A DNA stretch of 64,000 nt from Lingula anatina (taxonomy: Eukaryota > Brachiopoda > Lingulata > Lingulida > Lingulidae): NCBI RefSeq assembly GCF_001039355.2, contig NW_019775802.1, forward strand, positions 126,001 through 190,000, written 5' to 3'. Both the position numbers and the translations under genes were made by a program. Each line of letters opens with the position of its first letter. Position 1 is the first letter of the stretch. Below are positions 1-61,093 of this stretch, piece by piece. The notes beneath the pieces were generated by a model. That model saw nothing but the letters and a program-made list of their open reading frames with translations. It had not been told where the DNA came from and ran no database searches.

Positions 1-641
1 TTCTGTATTTGTTGATTAATATTTTAAAATATATTTATTTCATATAAAATCGATATCATCTCAACAATAAGATGAGTTTTTTTCTTGCTTTATATGCCCC
101 TTTAAGTACAGGTGTGTAAACAAGGTGTATACTCTGGTATACAGATAACTGGTTATCCTTTAGCGTCGATAACTTGAATGTCATCTTTTCACGTGTATAT
201 GTACATATAAATTTCCGTCTATAAATATTATATAGGCAAATGAAAAGAGCACAAAGCACTGGATCAAGTATTGTAGTTAGCGATGGGCAAAGGTGTTAAT
301 ATTTGCTTGCACAGTAGATGAATGGTGGCGGCTTTGATGTGCAAGAATCTTTCTTTGACATAAAACGCTTACTATTTAGATGTGTTCTGTATTGCGTTTA
401 TCATCAACACAATCATAATTTAATGTGAAAACTCAAATGAACTCAACTCATTATTAATCATTCATCATTGGCATTTTGGAGTTCATCGTGAATTGCATAG
501 TACAGATAATTCACGTATCATGGTACATATACGTAAAATACATTTAATCATCATATTCATAATGAAATATAATAATAATAAAAGTGATAGAAATAAATAT
601 AAATTCTATGCAGCTCGTTTCTCATTCCTATACTTTTTCAG
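1..641 (+). other. Intron of the acetylcholine receptor gene; no exon seen
   Basis: This stretch lies upstream of the acceptor at 640-641 that opens the Cys-loop exon. I looked for the expected preceding exon (the receptor segment before the Cys-loop, with its conserved Trp-x-Pro-Asp motif) and did not find it, so the intron continues past the window edge. It is relatively CpG-rich compared with the LIMK and ATM introns. Confidence 0.6.
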
Positions 642-944
642 TGCGGCAAGTACATACTCCTTACGGCGAGACACGAAGGCCAAGGTGACCTATGACGGCG
701 ACGTGAACTGGATGACACCTGCCATGTTAAAAAGCAGTTGTAGTATTGATGTGACTTACTTTCCATTTGATCATCAAAGTTGTCCCCTGCAATTCGCCTC
801 CTGGGTGTATAATGGTTACCAAATTGACATTATGAATGCCAGTGCGGAGGGAGATACGTCAAATTACGTAGAAAATGGGGAATGGGAACTTTTAAGTAAG
901 TGTACCGTCCCGAAATTTAAATTTAACGTTAACCTTAGGCCTAT

Positions 945-983
<39 letters not shown>

Positions 984-2426
984 TTGATACCTCAAGGATG
1001 AAAGACGTAAAAATATTACATACATAGAATCACACAAGTAATATTAACCCACATGAGCTGCATGAATCTTTGGTTTTTGTAAGTAGAAAAATTGATTAAC
1101 TACTGTATATGTTTGTAAAATATACATGTAAGTGCTTTCCAAAAGGTCCAAATATGATGTGAAAATCGTTACATTCCAGGTATACCGATCCAACGTGACG
1201 TCAAGGTCTATTCTTGTTGTCCCGAACCTTACCCTTCGGTAACCTTTCACATCCAAATCAAGAGGAAAGCTCTGTATTACTCCTATAATCTTATTCTCCC
1301 GGTCATTGTCATAACTGCGGTGACCATGCTGGGATTCTATCTGCCTCCAGAAAGTGGAGAGAAGGTGTCATTGGGGGTAACAGTATTGTTGGCAATGACA
1401 GTGTTTCTGTTAGTAATAGCCGAGAGCATGCCTCCCACCTCAGAGGTCGTGCCACTTGTGGGTAGGTTTCTCTTTCTCTTTCTCTCCCTCTCTCTCTATC
1501 GCACGCACAGTCAAGTCTTTTAGGAAATTAAAAATCTAATATTGATAGGCCATTGCAAAAGATCAATTAGTTGGTAATAGAGCGGTGTTAATAATGCATT
1601 AGAAGAGTTATTAAACAATTGTCACGCGTGTACTTTTCAGGCATGTTCTTTGGAGCCACAATATTTCTATTGGCCTCCTCGCTGGCAATGACTGTTATCG
1701 TTCTGAACATGCATTTCCGAGGTGTGCATCACAACAAAGTGCCGAGGTGGTTGCGCCATTTGACGCTGTTTCTGTCTAGGATCGTGTGTATGCACCATGC
1801 AGCGTTAAAAACCTTGCGGCTGAGCCATAACACTTTACAAATCAAGGTACTTCTTGAACATATGCATTTTTGCGTAGACATGCTGATTACTTCCCCTTTT
1901 TGGTGCTGATTTTGGGAAGCTATAAATATGTATAACTGTGTTTACGTAACTATAGCTTTATTACATCACTTTCGTTAAATATTTCAAAGGCGTCTTAGAT
2001 AAGAAAACAATTCCGACCTATTTTGTTATCTTTCTGTCCATTTGTAATTTCTCTAACATTTATAGAGCATAAAGTAACTAAATTAATGAGTTTCTATCAT
2101 TAACAATTCTTTAATGAATCTAGGATGCGAACGTTGCCTCCAAAGACCATGCTGGCGCAGAAAACTTCATGTTGGTCAATTTCAATAAGGAAGCACATTC
2201 TGTGGAAACGACGGCTAATCAAAACCAGAAAAACATTTATTTGGATCGTAATGACACAGAAGATCAACGCGCACTGGCGTTCGCGCAAAGCACCAGAGAG
2301 GCTTTCAATGAACAATCAGAAATGGAATGGCGTATAGTTGCCATGGTCATAGATCGTGTGTTTTTGTTTCTGTTCTTGCTCATTACTGTTGCTGTTTATG
2401 TCACAATACTAACAAATCACCCGTGA
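642..2426 (+). CDS. Nicotinic acetylcholine receptor alpha-type subunit, last four exons (5' part outside window)
   Basis: Subunit of a pentameric acetylcholine-gated cation channel of the plasma membrane. Exons: 642-895, 1180-1461, 1641-1846, 2124-2426, all with AG/GT borders and compatible phases, ending in TGA at 2424. The first exon carries the Cys-loop (two Cys 13 residues apart around YFPFD) and the second a vicinal Cys pair (YSCCPEPY), the mark of an alpha, ligand-binding subunit. Then come M1, M2 starting at GEKVSLGVTVLL (a Glu at its inner end, typical of cation selectivity), M3 in exon 3, an M3-M4 cytoplasmic loop of roughly 110 residues, and M4 just before the C-terminus (NHP-stop). 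The signal peptide and first part of the ligand-binding domain must lie left of base 1; 1-641 holds no recognisable exon. The exact subtype (alpha7-like or a lineage-specific alpha) cannot be assigned. Confidence 0.95.
943..985. repeat. (TATT)n microsatellite in receptor intron
   Basis: Uninterrupted tetranucleotide run within the intron between the Cys-loop exon and the M1-M3 exon. Confidence 0.95.
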
Positions 2427-2638
2427 TAAAACTTGTTGGCGCTTCGGAAAAAAAGGCCAATAGATATCGGCATACCCCGAAGAAAGAAGAAAACGTTACC
2501 GTTTGAAGACCAGTCAAGGTTGGGATAGACTATGTTGTCTTTGGTACCCGCAGGATAATGATAGAAATTCCGTTTGCAAACATTGCTTGATGTGTGGATA
2601 ATAATTTCAAACATTAAAGATCCGCTTATAGTTTCTTG

Positions 2639-2641
<3 letters not shown>

Positions 2642-2704
<63 letters not shown>
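2642..2704. repeat. (AT)n microsatellite
   Basis: About 60 bases of pure AT alternation in the receptor 3' region. Confidence 0.97.
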
Positions 2705-2710
<6 letters not shown>

Positions 2711-3054
2711 GGGGACCTCTTTGTGAAACTCACTACATATTTAACGCTTGTGCAAATGTTTTGTCATATTTGCCTTTCAACAGTCCACTAAAAGTTAGGA
2801 ATGAAAGAATTAGGCTGTAATTGAAAGGTGTATAACTGTTGCATGTATTGATTATTGTAGTAAATCGTGTAAACCTACCATTACTAAATAACGCTTCGAA
2901 AATGTGGTTGCCTTTGTATAACAATGTTGGTACAATGTAGCAATAACATGAAAAAAGACCTCGCACTGTACATAGCATGGCAATTGAACCGTGTTAAAAT
3001 AGACGTAATTCTCCGCTTGTAGTTTACTCGTATTGTTTAGAAGTCATTGTTTAA

Positions 3055-3105
3055 AATAAATTCAGAAGAATATGAAGCATGTAAATCTGCATGGTTATCT
3101 TTATT
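3055..3105. terminator. Back-to-back poly(A) signals of two convergent genes
   Basis: AATAAA on the plus strand at 3055-3060 and on the minus strand at 3100-3105. They are about 630 bases past the receptor stop and about 295 bases past the chitin-binding gene stop. They are the nearest canonical hexamers I saw for each gene; use is inferred. Confidence 0.45.
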
Positions 3106-3398
3106 TCGTACCCCAAATGACAAAACATATACATGTACAGGAAGGCTATTCCCCACAGATTCAAAATTTCGATACGATGTCCATGAACGATTTAAAACAC
3201 TCCTACAGTTGATCATAAGAAATACACAACAAATACGGCAGATTATATTATATAAGGTCAATTTTTGTAAAATTATCTCAGCAAAATATGGTCTATTGAC
3301 TTGCTGTTTGATAACCAAGAAAGCCTCCACTGTCGATACCATTGTATCGGCAGTTTCCGTCTTCGAGGTCTTCAACCCATATCCTTGTTGTCTCGTGT

Positions 3399-5574
3399 CT
3401 AAGTCTCGGTCTCAGTCGATGTCATGGTATCGTCCAGGTCAGTCTCCGTCGACGATGTCACTGCATCATCAGTCTCCGTCGTCGGTGTCTTCACTGTCGA
3501 CAATTTGCTTGGTGTGGTTTTATGGACAGTATCGGTCAATGTGTCTCGGACACAGCACAGTCGCTTATCACCACCAGCACATTCATTCCCGGTTAAAAAA
3601 TGGCCTCCTTCACAACCATACTCAACGTACCGACACTCTCCCTTATGCCCCAGTACGCACCAGCGGTCTAAAAAGAGAATGGAAAGACCTTATAATAAAA
3701 ATGACAGGCATGCATACAGAGAGGCTTGACTATTTTCATATAAAGTAGTGATCAATTTAATGAATGTAAGATCTAATGGACTAAAATTTTACTAAGAGGT
3801 TTACTTTGATAAAAAAATTTTAAATGAAAATGCTTTTTTTACCGTAGTTTGGATCATTTTGCAATGTAATGCTGTCCACACAGCACATACAGGTAGCATG
3901 ACCCTCACAGCCCCAGCGAATAAACAAACCAAGGCCGCTATCATGTTCACAGCCCTCCTGGACATCTCGGCAAAGCCCTCCGGCCATGGCACATAAAGTT
4001 TCTGAGAATATCACGGAACCAATTAAAAAAAAAGTATGGCGGAAAATACACTCACATCTGTTGAAAAATCAAGATATCTCAACTCTTAAAAGGGACACGA
4101 TGTTTGTAAGATGTACTCATCATTCTGGTAAGATGAAGAAAAAATATGCAAATTTTTAATTTTTCAAAATAAAGTAATGGCAAGTGAAGGAATCATTGAA
4201 CGTGTACCGTTATCTCTGCATACGAGGGGAGAAGGCGTTGTTGTCTCGGCTTGTTCCGTGGCTGAAAAATAAATTAGGCATTAAACGTCATATCGTAGGT
4301 CTACAGTATTAAAATGCAAATGCATTGTACAGTTCTCTCGTTGAATTTTCATATTTTGGCATTTACATGTGTAAACTGGCAGCATTCGAATAATATTACT
4401 GCATGAACTAGAGGAAACGGGTTACGTACAGAGGCACCCGCAGACATTTGAAAATTATACGCACAGTTCCTGTCCAGAGATACTCAAAATGAAAAAAAAA
4501 AAAAAGATAGAAAGAAAGAAAAAATTAAAACTAAGTAAAATTCGAATTTTTGCACCAGAAATTTGAGATATATAGCCGTTTTCACCTCTTTTAGTAATGA
4601 AGATCTGGACAGGACAGATTCAAAGTAACAGTTCTACTACATGCAGTTTTATTTAACATGAAAGAAGAGCTCCTACAGTGATGTCGCAGACTGGTGATAG
4701 GGACTTGAAGAGGAAAGGCATTGGATAAAAAGACTGATGATACAGAGAAACCTGGTTCCCGACGTAATAATATGTTAATTCTAGGACCCGGTAAGCAATC
4801 ACTGGGTCTTAGGTTAATTTCATCATTATGGTTATGACTCAGTGTTCTGATGTGTACCCAGTTTCAAGCCCAAGTTTTCTCACTAATATTTCTACGTGAA
4901 ATTTTGAAAGAAACCTGCAAAGAAATTAATATTTTTTGGGGAAAAGTTGCACGTAAAGTGTATCCGTGCGTACGCCTGTGAATACATATATATTTGTTGC
5001 ATAGACCTACTTGACTTTGTCCTCGAAGCAGCAGTGGTCTTTTTCTGGCGTCTAGTTGTCTTGGGGATGCAGTCATATTGCCAGGGGAATACACAACTTT
5101 TTGACCGCGGCTCGTACACCAGACCTTTCTGACACTTAAAACTGAACGCCGTTCCATACGAGCAAATGATGTACCTGATAATCATAGTGGGTATATTATA
5201 TTAGCGGGTATGAAAGTATTTTACTTCGTCTTTTTTCTTTCTTTATCTAACTAAGTGGCTTACAACAAATGAAATATATAATCATGAATGCTAGTTTCCT
5301 GAAAATACACACGGTACATGTATATCCAAAAGAAAAACTATTTTTGAAAGGAACGCAAAACGCTAATTGTATACAATTAATGTTGATGACGTAAATGCAG
5401 TAGACATGTTGGCAAATTAAATATTTAAAGCCAAAATAACTTAGCTATTTAGGCTTACCTGTTACAGGTCCCAGGGTGCGGGACGCTATGGCCGGATCTG
5501 AAAGTCGGTTGTCTTCTAGGGCACTGATACACATCCTTGGACACTGCCTGAGGAGCTCCAAAATCAACTGCAAA

Positions 5575-5621
<47 letters not shown>

Positions 5622-5978
5622 AAATAAAAAACAAAAAGATTATTATAATAAAATAAGAAATAATATATTCTACTAACTCTTGCCTCTTTTTTAAACGTCA
5701 AAACCACTCTTTATGAATAGAGAATGAGATATACACTATTCCACCTCAATCGTCACCGTGCCATTTAAAAAATCCTTATTCGACTTTTAAAAAAAGGCAT
5801 CTGAACACATTCACTGGACTTATCCTTATGGAGTCCTTAGCACAAACGTAGCCTTAAGGAGCCCTACTATAGTAGTATTTCAAAGTCATGGTCAGCAAGA
5901 CCCTTCATGCCAACCGTGCTTACCTGTGAAAAAAATTAACATCAGTCCAACAAAGACTATCTTCACAGTCGTAGCCAT
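3399..5978 (-). CDS. Secreted chitin-binding (peritrophin-A/CBM14) protein with two Cys-rich modules, 251 aa
   Basis: Five exons on the minus strand: 5924-5978, 5459-5567, 5011-5174, 3843-4001, 3399-3667. All borders are AG/GT, phases agree, and the sum is 756 bases (251 codons plus stop). Residues 1-19 are a signal peptide (MATTVKIVFVGLML...). Residues 34-90 form one complete chitin-binding type-2 domain, Cys at 34, 53, 59, 69, 82, 90, with the usual aromatic and Gly positions (CQKGLVYEP). A basic Thr-rich linker (91-110) follows. Two related modules come next: Cys 113, 120, 127, 141, 147, 149, 150, then Cys 166, 174, 181, 192, 200, 201, each ending CCV. The tail (203-251) is Thr/Ser/Asp-rich and probably O-glycosylated. 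It probably acts outside the cell on chitinous cuticle, shell or gut matrix, or microbes; that role is inferred. There are no catalytic residues. An extra exon between 4002 and 5010 is possible but not required by phase. Confidence 0.85.
5572..5628. repeat. (AAAT)n microsatellite next to a splice acceptor
   Basis: The tetranucleotide run starts within a few bases of the minus-strand acceptor at 5568-5570 of the chitin-binding gene, so it forms the polypyrimidine-side flank (TTTA repeats on the minus strand). Confidence 0.95.
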
Positions 5979-7613
5979 ACTTAGAAAATTGCAGAAGACT
6001 TCGGTGAAATGGGCAGATTAACGTCTGTTACTTCGTATTTCTTACCATGTAGGCCTATCAGCACCGTGTTTTTAATCGAGTGAGGGAAACTTAACGCTTG
6101 GGTACATTAACTTGGATTATTTTTAGGATAATGTCATTTTGCGACAGTCTGAATCCATCTATAAACACTTAGTATATATTTAGTTACTATGTTTGCGGCT
6201 AGACCTACCTGGCAAACTCATAGGTCCTGAATCGAAACTGCCATTAAACAACAATAATGTGTTTCACTATGTAAGTGCCCACGCCTAAAAGAAAGGAAAC
6301 AATTTGATAAATTAATGAAATAAAGAAATATAACGCAAACATATTTAGTTTTAACTAAATTTTAATTAAAATGAATAAATAAATTCTATTTAAATATAAT
6401 TTTAAAAAATGCGATGCAATCACTTCTTTAAAACGGATATGGTCGTCTTTTTTGCTACTTTTTGTTAATTTAACGTTATTCAAAAAGTATCATAGTACTT
6501 TGTTTTAAATATTACCAGTCTCTAAGCGTGAACTCGAAACCAGGTGCCTTTTATTTTATAATTAAGAAAAACTAGATATTTAAGTCACGGCTCATCTAAA
6601 GATGCTATTACACTGGGCTTGCCAAATTATGTTGCCAGGTCGAATTTTGAGGAAAAAACTTTGCTTTCGATATTTCAATTTTTTTCTCCCGGCTTAAGTC
6701 TTTTTGGAAGATCAGGTATGCATAGTTTTGCTGCTTGCCCCTCTTACGTGCACGCGTTCTTCAGCAGCAAAAACCACATCCCATCCATATTATAAGCTGT
6801 TTGGTTCTTTTTTTCGCAACCGCACAAGAAAACTTGTTTCCCTCAACATTATACGCATTGATCTTTCTTTTTTCATTCTTCTCTTTTGACCAGAAAATGC
6901 TTATATAGGTAGACCTATTACGCGAATACCTTGCTTCACTGTGAAACACGTAGGCTACGAAAAAATGTTATTTATTACCACTGAACTACATGTATAGGCC
7001 CCCTACACAGTAGATAAAACCACTGACGTTAGCAGCAGGCAAAATTAAAACACGTTTACTTGTAAAAAACAATATATGCCTACTCCCTTTTTCTTTAGAA
7101 AAATAAAACAAAACAAAAAGCATTCATTCATGCGCTTGAGACTCAATGTTCTGTTATTTTAATATATAGGCCTACACATGTTTATACCTATTTTTATTTT
7201 GAGGTTGGGCGCCGACCTTTCCACGAATGCCAGCAGCCGCCATGGCCTTTTCAATAACAAGTTTTCATCTGACTTGTAGGAAGGACTATTATCTTAATGA
7301 ATGCATTTGTAATCCGGAATGGATTTTCATTCTTAACTTTACCCCTTTCATTAATTCCATTTTTTTATGTTTTAACGTGATTATCAATAGGCCTGTGTAA
7401 AACATGTTTGGGGTTGGATTGAGAGGAGGAAGAGTTGATTACTTTGTCATAAAATGATTTGACTTAGTTAGTGGTCAGATAAATAATTCTTATTTTTAAA
7501 TTTTTAAACATAACCTAAGTTTCTGGGTGAACCTAAACACCGTGTATCGTAGTTCCTGTGCAGCTCTTTAATGTTTGGAGGAAGAACTTGCATTAAGCAA
7601 TCACGCTTCCGCC
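5979..7613. promoter_or_regulatory. Divergent upstream interval between chitin-binding gene and LIMK
   Basis: 1.6 kb between the start codons of two divergently transcribed genes; the promoters of both should lie here. I see no convincing TATA box or known composite site. The palindrome AGGCCT, usually as part of TAGGCCTA-like words, recurs here (for example near 6047, 7165 and 7390). CpG density is still high, as in the rest of the first 8 kb. No gene is supported. Confidence 0.4.
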
Positions 7614-29039
<21,426 letters not shown>

Positions 29040-31014
29040 CATTGGGGGGGCAAGGGATTTTCTTTATGTGAATTAATAAAATGACCACAAGGATGTGGTG
29101 CTGAGGTGCTGACACAGGTTTTTAGGGGGACAAAGGAAACCATTGATTTCTACAAGGGAATGATCATGAGTGTTATACAAATTATTTTCTGTATTACACA
29201 TTGCTATTACATGTTTTCTCTGTCCATGTTAACCTTACTTTCACACAGTGTTCTGTGACTTTCAGAGTATTCACAACTTGTCCTGCACTTGCAGTAATAG
29301 CACAGGGGAGTGTCCCTGTTTTCTGTGTTTGTCAGGGTTCACTGACAGAGGTAATGAAATTCCAAAACCTGCATCTGTGAATCGACGTAAGAAGTATTAG
29401 AAGTCCAATATGCATTTTGAGCCTACCGTACACATCAAAACCTGGTGCACATTTACCTTAGTCAAAGAAAGTCATGCCTGATTTTGAGCAACAAATTTCA
29501 AAGCCTTAAATGAGTGTTGGGTAACATGTTCCATATTGCATCAATATCATGTTGTTATCTAAAGATGACTAGTAAATAATATTTTCTTTGAAAGCACTCA
29601 AAGGCAAATGTCATTGTGCCAAATTAAAAATGCTGCAGCAGGGTTGATTGCGCTAGTGTCGTGACCAATTTGTAGATAGTGCAAACTTGCTCATTTAGTA
29701 ATTTATAAACAAACTAAATATAGGGTAGATAGACCAGTAGCATGATCAGTTATTGGTTAGGAAAAATCCAGCAATTGTGCAGAGCTGACATAAAATGACA
29801 TGAATAGATTGCGCTTAAATAATTGTGGATCACACAAATCATTGCAGGCATGATTTATTGGTATAATACTTATTTGGAGGTGCTTTGTGTGCTGCTCTTT
29901 CTGCTAACTAGTTTACAATTTCCTGCAAAGATTTGTCTGCATTTACTACTATACAAAAACCATTCCTTCTTAAAGTCAGTTTCATCTTTATTCAAACATT
30001 CCCCTCAATACTTATTCCTGTAACTTTTCATTGCCATTCCAGACAGAAAGTTCACGTATATAATACAAGGACGCTTGCATTTTTTAATGCACATATATTA
30101 CGACCATATTGGGATTGACTTATTCACAGCTAACTCATTCCAAATGAACTGATAGGGGGATGTTTGCTGAATGCAGGGAATAGATAGAGACTAGCTGTTA
30201 ATGGTTTGACGTCTAAATAGGAGATCTCTTCTGATGTTGGGTAAATTTGGTGCTATCCTAAACATCTGCATGCTCTGTAAAAATGTAGATATAGATTCTA
30301 AATAGATGCAATGTTTTCTTGACATAGGATATTTATTTTTCTCATCAAAATGGTTATCGTTTGTAAAACAAACACTTATCAGCAATAAACATTGTTAATT
30401 TGAAAAAAAAATTGGTGTGTGTTATGTGTTTTATGCTTTTTCTTTCAAATGAGAATCTTATATCCATTAATCATGAAAAATATTTAAAAAATTTAGTTTT
30501 TTTCACAGTGAAATGGTATTCTACGTTGTCACTTTTTAAAATGTTCAACAGTTCTAAATGGCTGTTAAATGCTTGCATAAAATCTGACTGTTCACAAGAT
30601 GTGGGAAGCACCATTCTCTAATACTGCACTTTTTTTTTTTTTGCAATTTCTCACGATCTGAGAAAATTTTGAATACAGTGTGTTCATCAATGTTCTTCCT
30701 AACAGAAGTTTTGACTATTAATTTTTTCACTCGCATGAATCAATAGATGTTGAAACATTAATGACACAATTAATGAATTAAAACAGCCATTTTTTTTTCA
30801 CATGAATAGACAAAAACAAAAACACCATAAGCACCTAACTGGCATCAACAGTGTTCTGCATGCACATGCAATAACCCCTAAATGTACAATTTGCTGGTCT
30901 GTCAGTCTTTTCGTTTACAAGTGTGCCAAGAGCTTCCAATTTTAGCAACTAATAATGCTAGACTTCCAAGCTGTTTGTTAAAAACTGGCATAGAGTAGGG
31001 TACTCCTATCAGAG
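29040..31014. other. Convergent 3' interval between LIMK and ATM
   Basis: 3' untranslated sequence of both genes. Candidate LIMK poly(A) signals are AATAAA at 29075-29080 and 30384-30389. The first canonical ATM signal I see on the minus strand is at 30332-30337, about 680 bases past its stop. No other gene is supported. Confidence 0.6.
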
Positions 31015-58577
<27,563 letters not shown>

Positions 58578-59531
58578 GTTATACCTAGAACAAATCACTA
58601 AGACAAATGAATGGATTTCTTAACAACAATTACGGAAGGGGTGGCAGACACTGTTTTTGTTTGAAGGGGAGGGCACAGATATTGCAAAGTCAGATTTCTT
58701 TTTCGGGCGGCTTGATGCTTTCATAATAGGCCTAACAAAAATGCACCACTTCTGCCACGATTAATTAATCGACGATACTGCTTCCTTGAAAAGATCTGCG
58801 TGGGGATGAAACTTGGAAGTGGCACTATCAACAACATGTAAACTTTTATATGTAGTATGTTCCCCATCCAAAACAAACAAGTCTTGGGATTTCATTCTTT
58901 ACCTACATGCATATGCTACGGTGACTATGATCGGTGCAGAAATCTACATCGTATATTTCAGCACTGTGGCAACGCGTTATTACTGCGATACAGATTTAAT
59001 CAGTGAGTTGCCTATGCCTACCATTAGCCTTGTTCAGACTTCTTAATCTCTCAGACAAGACCTGTAAGTTATCATATAAATTGGGCCACATAAAATGAAT
59101 CGTTTCAGTTTTTGTTTCGGCGATTAAGCATTTCCCAAAGTTTAAGCACGGCGGCTTCATATGGGTCGGGGTGCTTAATACAAGTAGGATTATGTGGATT
59201 AAGAAACAACATAATAGATTTCCTAAAATATCTGTACTCTACGTTTATAAGAAAAATTAAAAGATTCTATTACAGGTATGATGACTGAAAATTAAAAAAA
59301 TTAATTGATAAAAATCAGTTATTTACTAAATATTATCAATTTACACCTTAGCTATTCTTGTTTTTGTTGTTGCTCGAGTCCAATGCGCAGTTTCGGTGCG
59401 CAACGTAGCAACGTGAGATTTCGTTTAGAGGTAAACACGAACTGTTACACAGTTATAAACGCCTTAAATTCTACAATCCATTGTCTTTCTTGAAGTATTT
59501 GTCAAGTATTTAGACAAGAGAGGAAACCAGG
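58578..59531. promoter_or_regulatory. Candidate bidirectional promoter between ATM and MYCBP
   Basis: 954 bases separate the two divergent start codons. CpG density by eye is about 30 per kb here against about 5 in LIMK intron 2. A CCAAT box lies at 59380-59384, an inverted one (ATTGG) at 59080-59084, and two TGCGCA words (NRF1-like cores) at 59384-59389 and 59397-59402. No TATA box is evident. All of this is typical of housekeeping divergent promoters; function is inferred. Confidence 0.6.
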
Positions 59532-61093
59532 ATGACGTCTTATAGGGTATGTGAAGTGCATTTGTCAAATATACTGTTAATATATCGTGAAATAACCGTC
59601 TGGATTTGACATAATTTTTACCTTGATGAGCACCGTTTGCGTTGACAGCTGCATCTGAATCTGAGGCTCAAGTCCATAGAGGCTTATTACTGGAAGTGTT
59701 TGTATACTTGGTATTTCCCAAAGACAGAGTCTTTCAAATGAATTGTATGAGAGGTGCTTTTGAGGTTCACAATATCTTAAAGTACTATTATTAAAATGGT
59801 CATTGAAATTAAATAAACTATAATTAAACAAAATGGATAATAAATTATAATGATGATAATTAGAAGTGTTTGGAAAATAAAAACTGTGATGATTTTTTTC
59901 TTATTATGCTGTGAATTGTCAAGTACTTATTTTATAAACACTGCCTTAAAGACTTGGTGAAATTAATTTCAGGCTGCAGATTCTAAGAGGGAAGAGTTTA
60001 GAAAATACTTGGAAAAGGCAGGTGTTCTGGATGCCTTAACAAAAGGTATTTATAGAGATGTTTTCTCATTGTTATAGATTTCAGTCTTTTGTGTTATCAG
60101 GTATACATCTTATATTAACCTTGCAATTTGTAGAGACTCAAGAATATTTTAAAATGAAACTGAAGAGTTTACTATAGTGTTTTTAGTTCAACAATAACAA
60201 AGGTTACAGTTTGGTATTTGGGTCGTTCAGAATGACCCAGGGTCCCAACAGCTACCGCACACTTACTCCAAAGGGATTCTTGCTGAATGCAATCTAATTA
60301 ACACACCTCCAGGACCAGGGGGATGTATTTGTAAGCTTAAATATTGGGTAAATGGAACCTTTTTGGAAACTGAGACACTTACCCTGTTTTTCTAGTATTA
60401 ACAATGTTTGTTTTTTTTTCAGTATTAGTTGGTCTATATGAAGAACCTGAGAAACCAAATAATGCACTAGAGTATCCTTTTTTTGTTGAAGTTTGTGAGA
60501 TAATACAAGAACACTTGATGCTGAATGAATGTAACATGAGTGTTGAATGTGACGGAACATGGGTGTTGTCCTTCTTGCAGGACTAAATGTATTTATGGGA
60601 TTGCTTTATGTAAATAATGTATGCATCTGATGTTCTGATATATGAGGGAGTATGAGTGTATTGTAGGCTGACAGTTTTTGCCTATAAATTACAAAGCTTT
60701 TTCACAAATGATAAGTGATTACAGCAGAGACAGTACAAGATGTCACTATTTAGTCATGAATAAACTTGCCCTCAGATTTATGGAACTGTTGTGTAGGGAC
60801 ACTCACGATGTACACATGCAATTTAAAAGAACTTTAATGGCACATTTTATTTCTAAATTTTATTCTTGTTCTGATAATGGTGGTAACAATTTTGGTATAG
60901 GCTTAATTATTCTTATTAAAAGTTAAACAAACAAAAAATGTTGATTTCCTTGATCTAGCCAAGCTTTCTGAAGCATCATTTAGGAAGTGGTGGACCAGAG
61001 ACTGCAGATGTGGAGGCCTTAAAACTGGAAGTCACTGAATTACGCCAGAAAGTAGAACAACTAACAGAGGAAAACAGTGACCTCAAAGCAAAA
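59532..61093 (+). CDS. MYCBP: MYCBP (c-Myc-binding protein, AMY-1), 3'-incomplete, 89 codons
   Basis: Small adaptor that binds the Myc N-terminal region and A-kinase anchoring proteins, in cytoplasm, nucleus and mitochondria in vertebrates. Exons 59532-59546 (MTSYR), 59973-60045 (AADSKREEFRKYLEKAGVL), 60423-60471 (VLVGLYEEPEKPNNAL), 60964-61093 (FLKHHLG, then a coiled coil rich in Leu, Glu and Lys ending LKAK). All phases match, and the order and identity to human MYCBP (103 aa) are plain. Exon 4 starts after a weak acceptor (CCAAG), chosen because it alone restores the family's ALDFLKHHLG. The last exon, about 13-14 residues in human, is not found before the scaffold joint at 61224. Reading through the donor would instead add Val-Ser and stop at 61100-61102. 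Confidence 0.93.
60220..60238. repeat. Short near-perfect palindrome in MYCBP intron 2
   Basis: GGGTCGTTC/GAATGACCC, nine-base arms with one mismatch and a one-base loop, in an otherwise plain intron. It could be the end of a repeat element; nothing more is visible. Confidence 0.4.

Larger units (their letters stand above)
2427..3398. other. Convergent 3' intergenic interval between receptor and chitin-binding gene
   Basis: It holds the 3' untranslated ends of both genes. A long AT dinucleotide run occupies 2642-2704. A poly(A) signal AATAAA for the plus-strand receptor lies at 3055-3060, and one for the minus-strand chitin-binding gene (TTTATT on the plus strand) at 3100-3105. No other gene is seen; the open frame across 3047-3748 is an antisense shadow. 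Confidence 0.6.

Noticed and set aside
3047-3748. Plus-strand open frame of 233 codons
   Set aside because: It overlaps the last exon of the minus-strand chitin-binding gene, whose Cys pattern, splice sites and phase are convincing. The plus frame is antisense to its Thr/Ser-rich tail.
4002-5010. Additional exon of the chitin-binding gene around 4190-4270
   Set aside because: No Cys-rich frame with both splice borders was found, and the flanking exons already join in phase.
60474-60586. Extension of MYCBP exon 3 to the stop near 60584
   Set aside because: Reading on departs from the family sequence at once, while the splice to 60964 restores FLKHHLG and the coiled coil.
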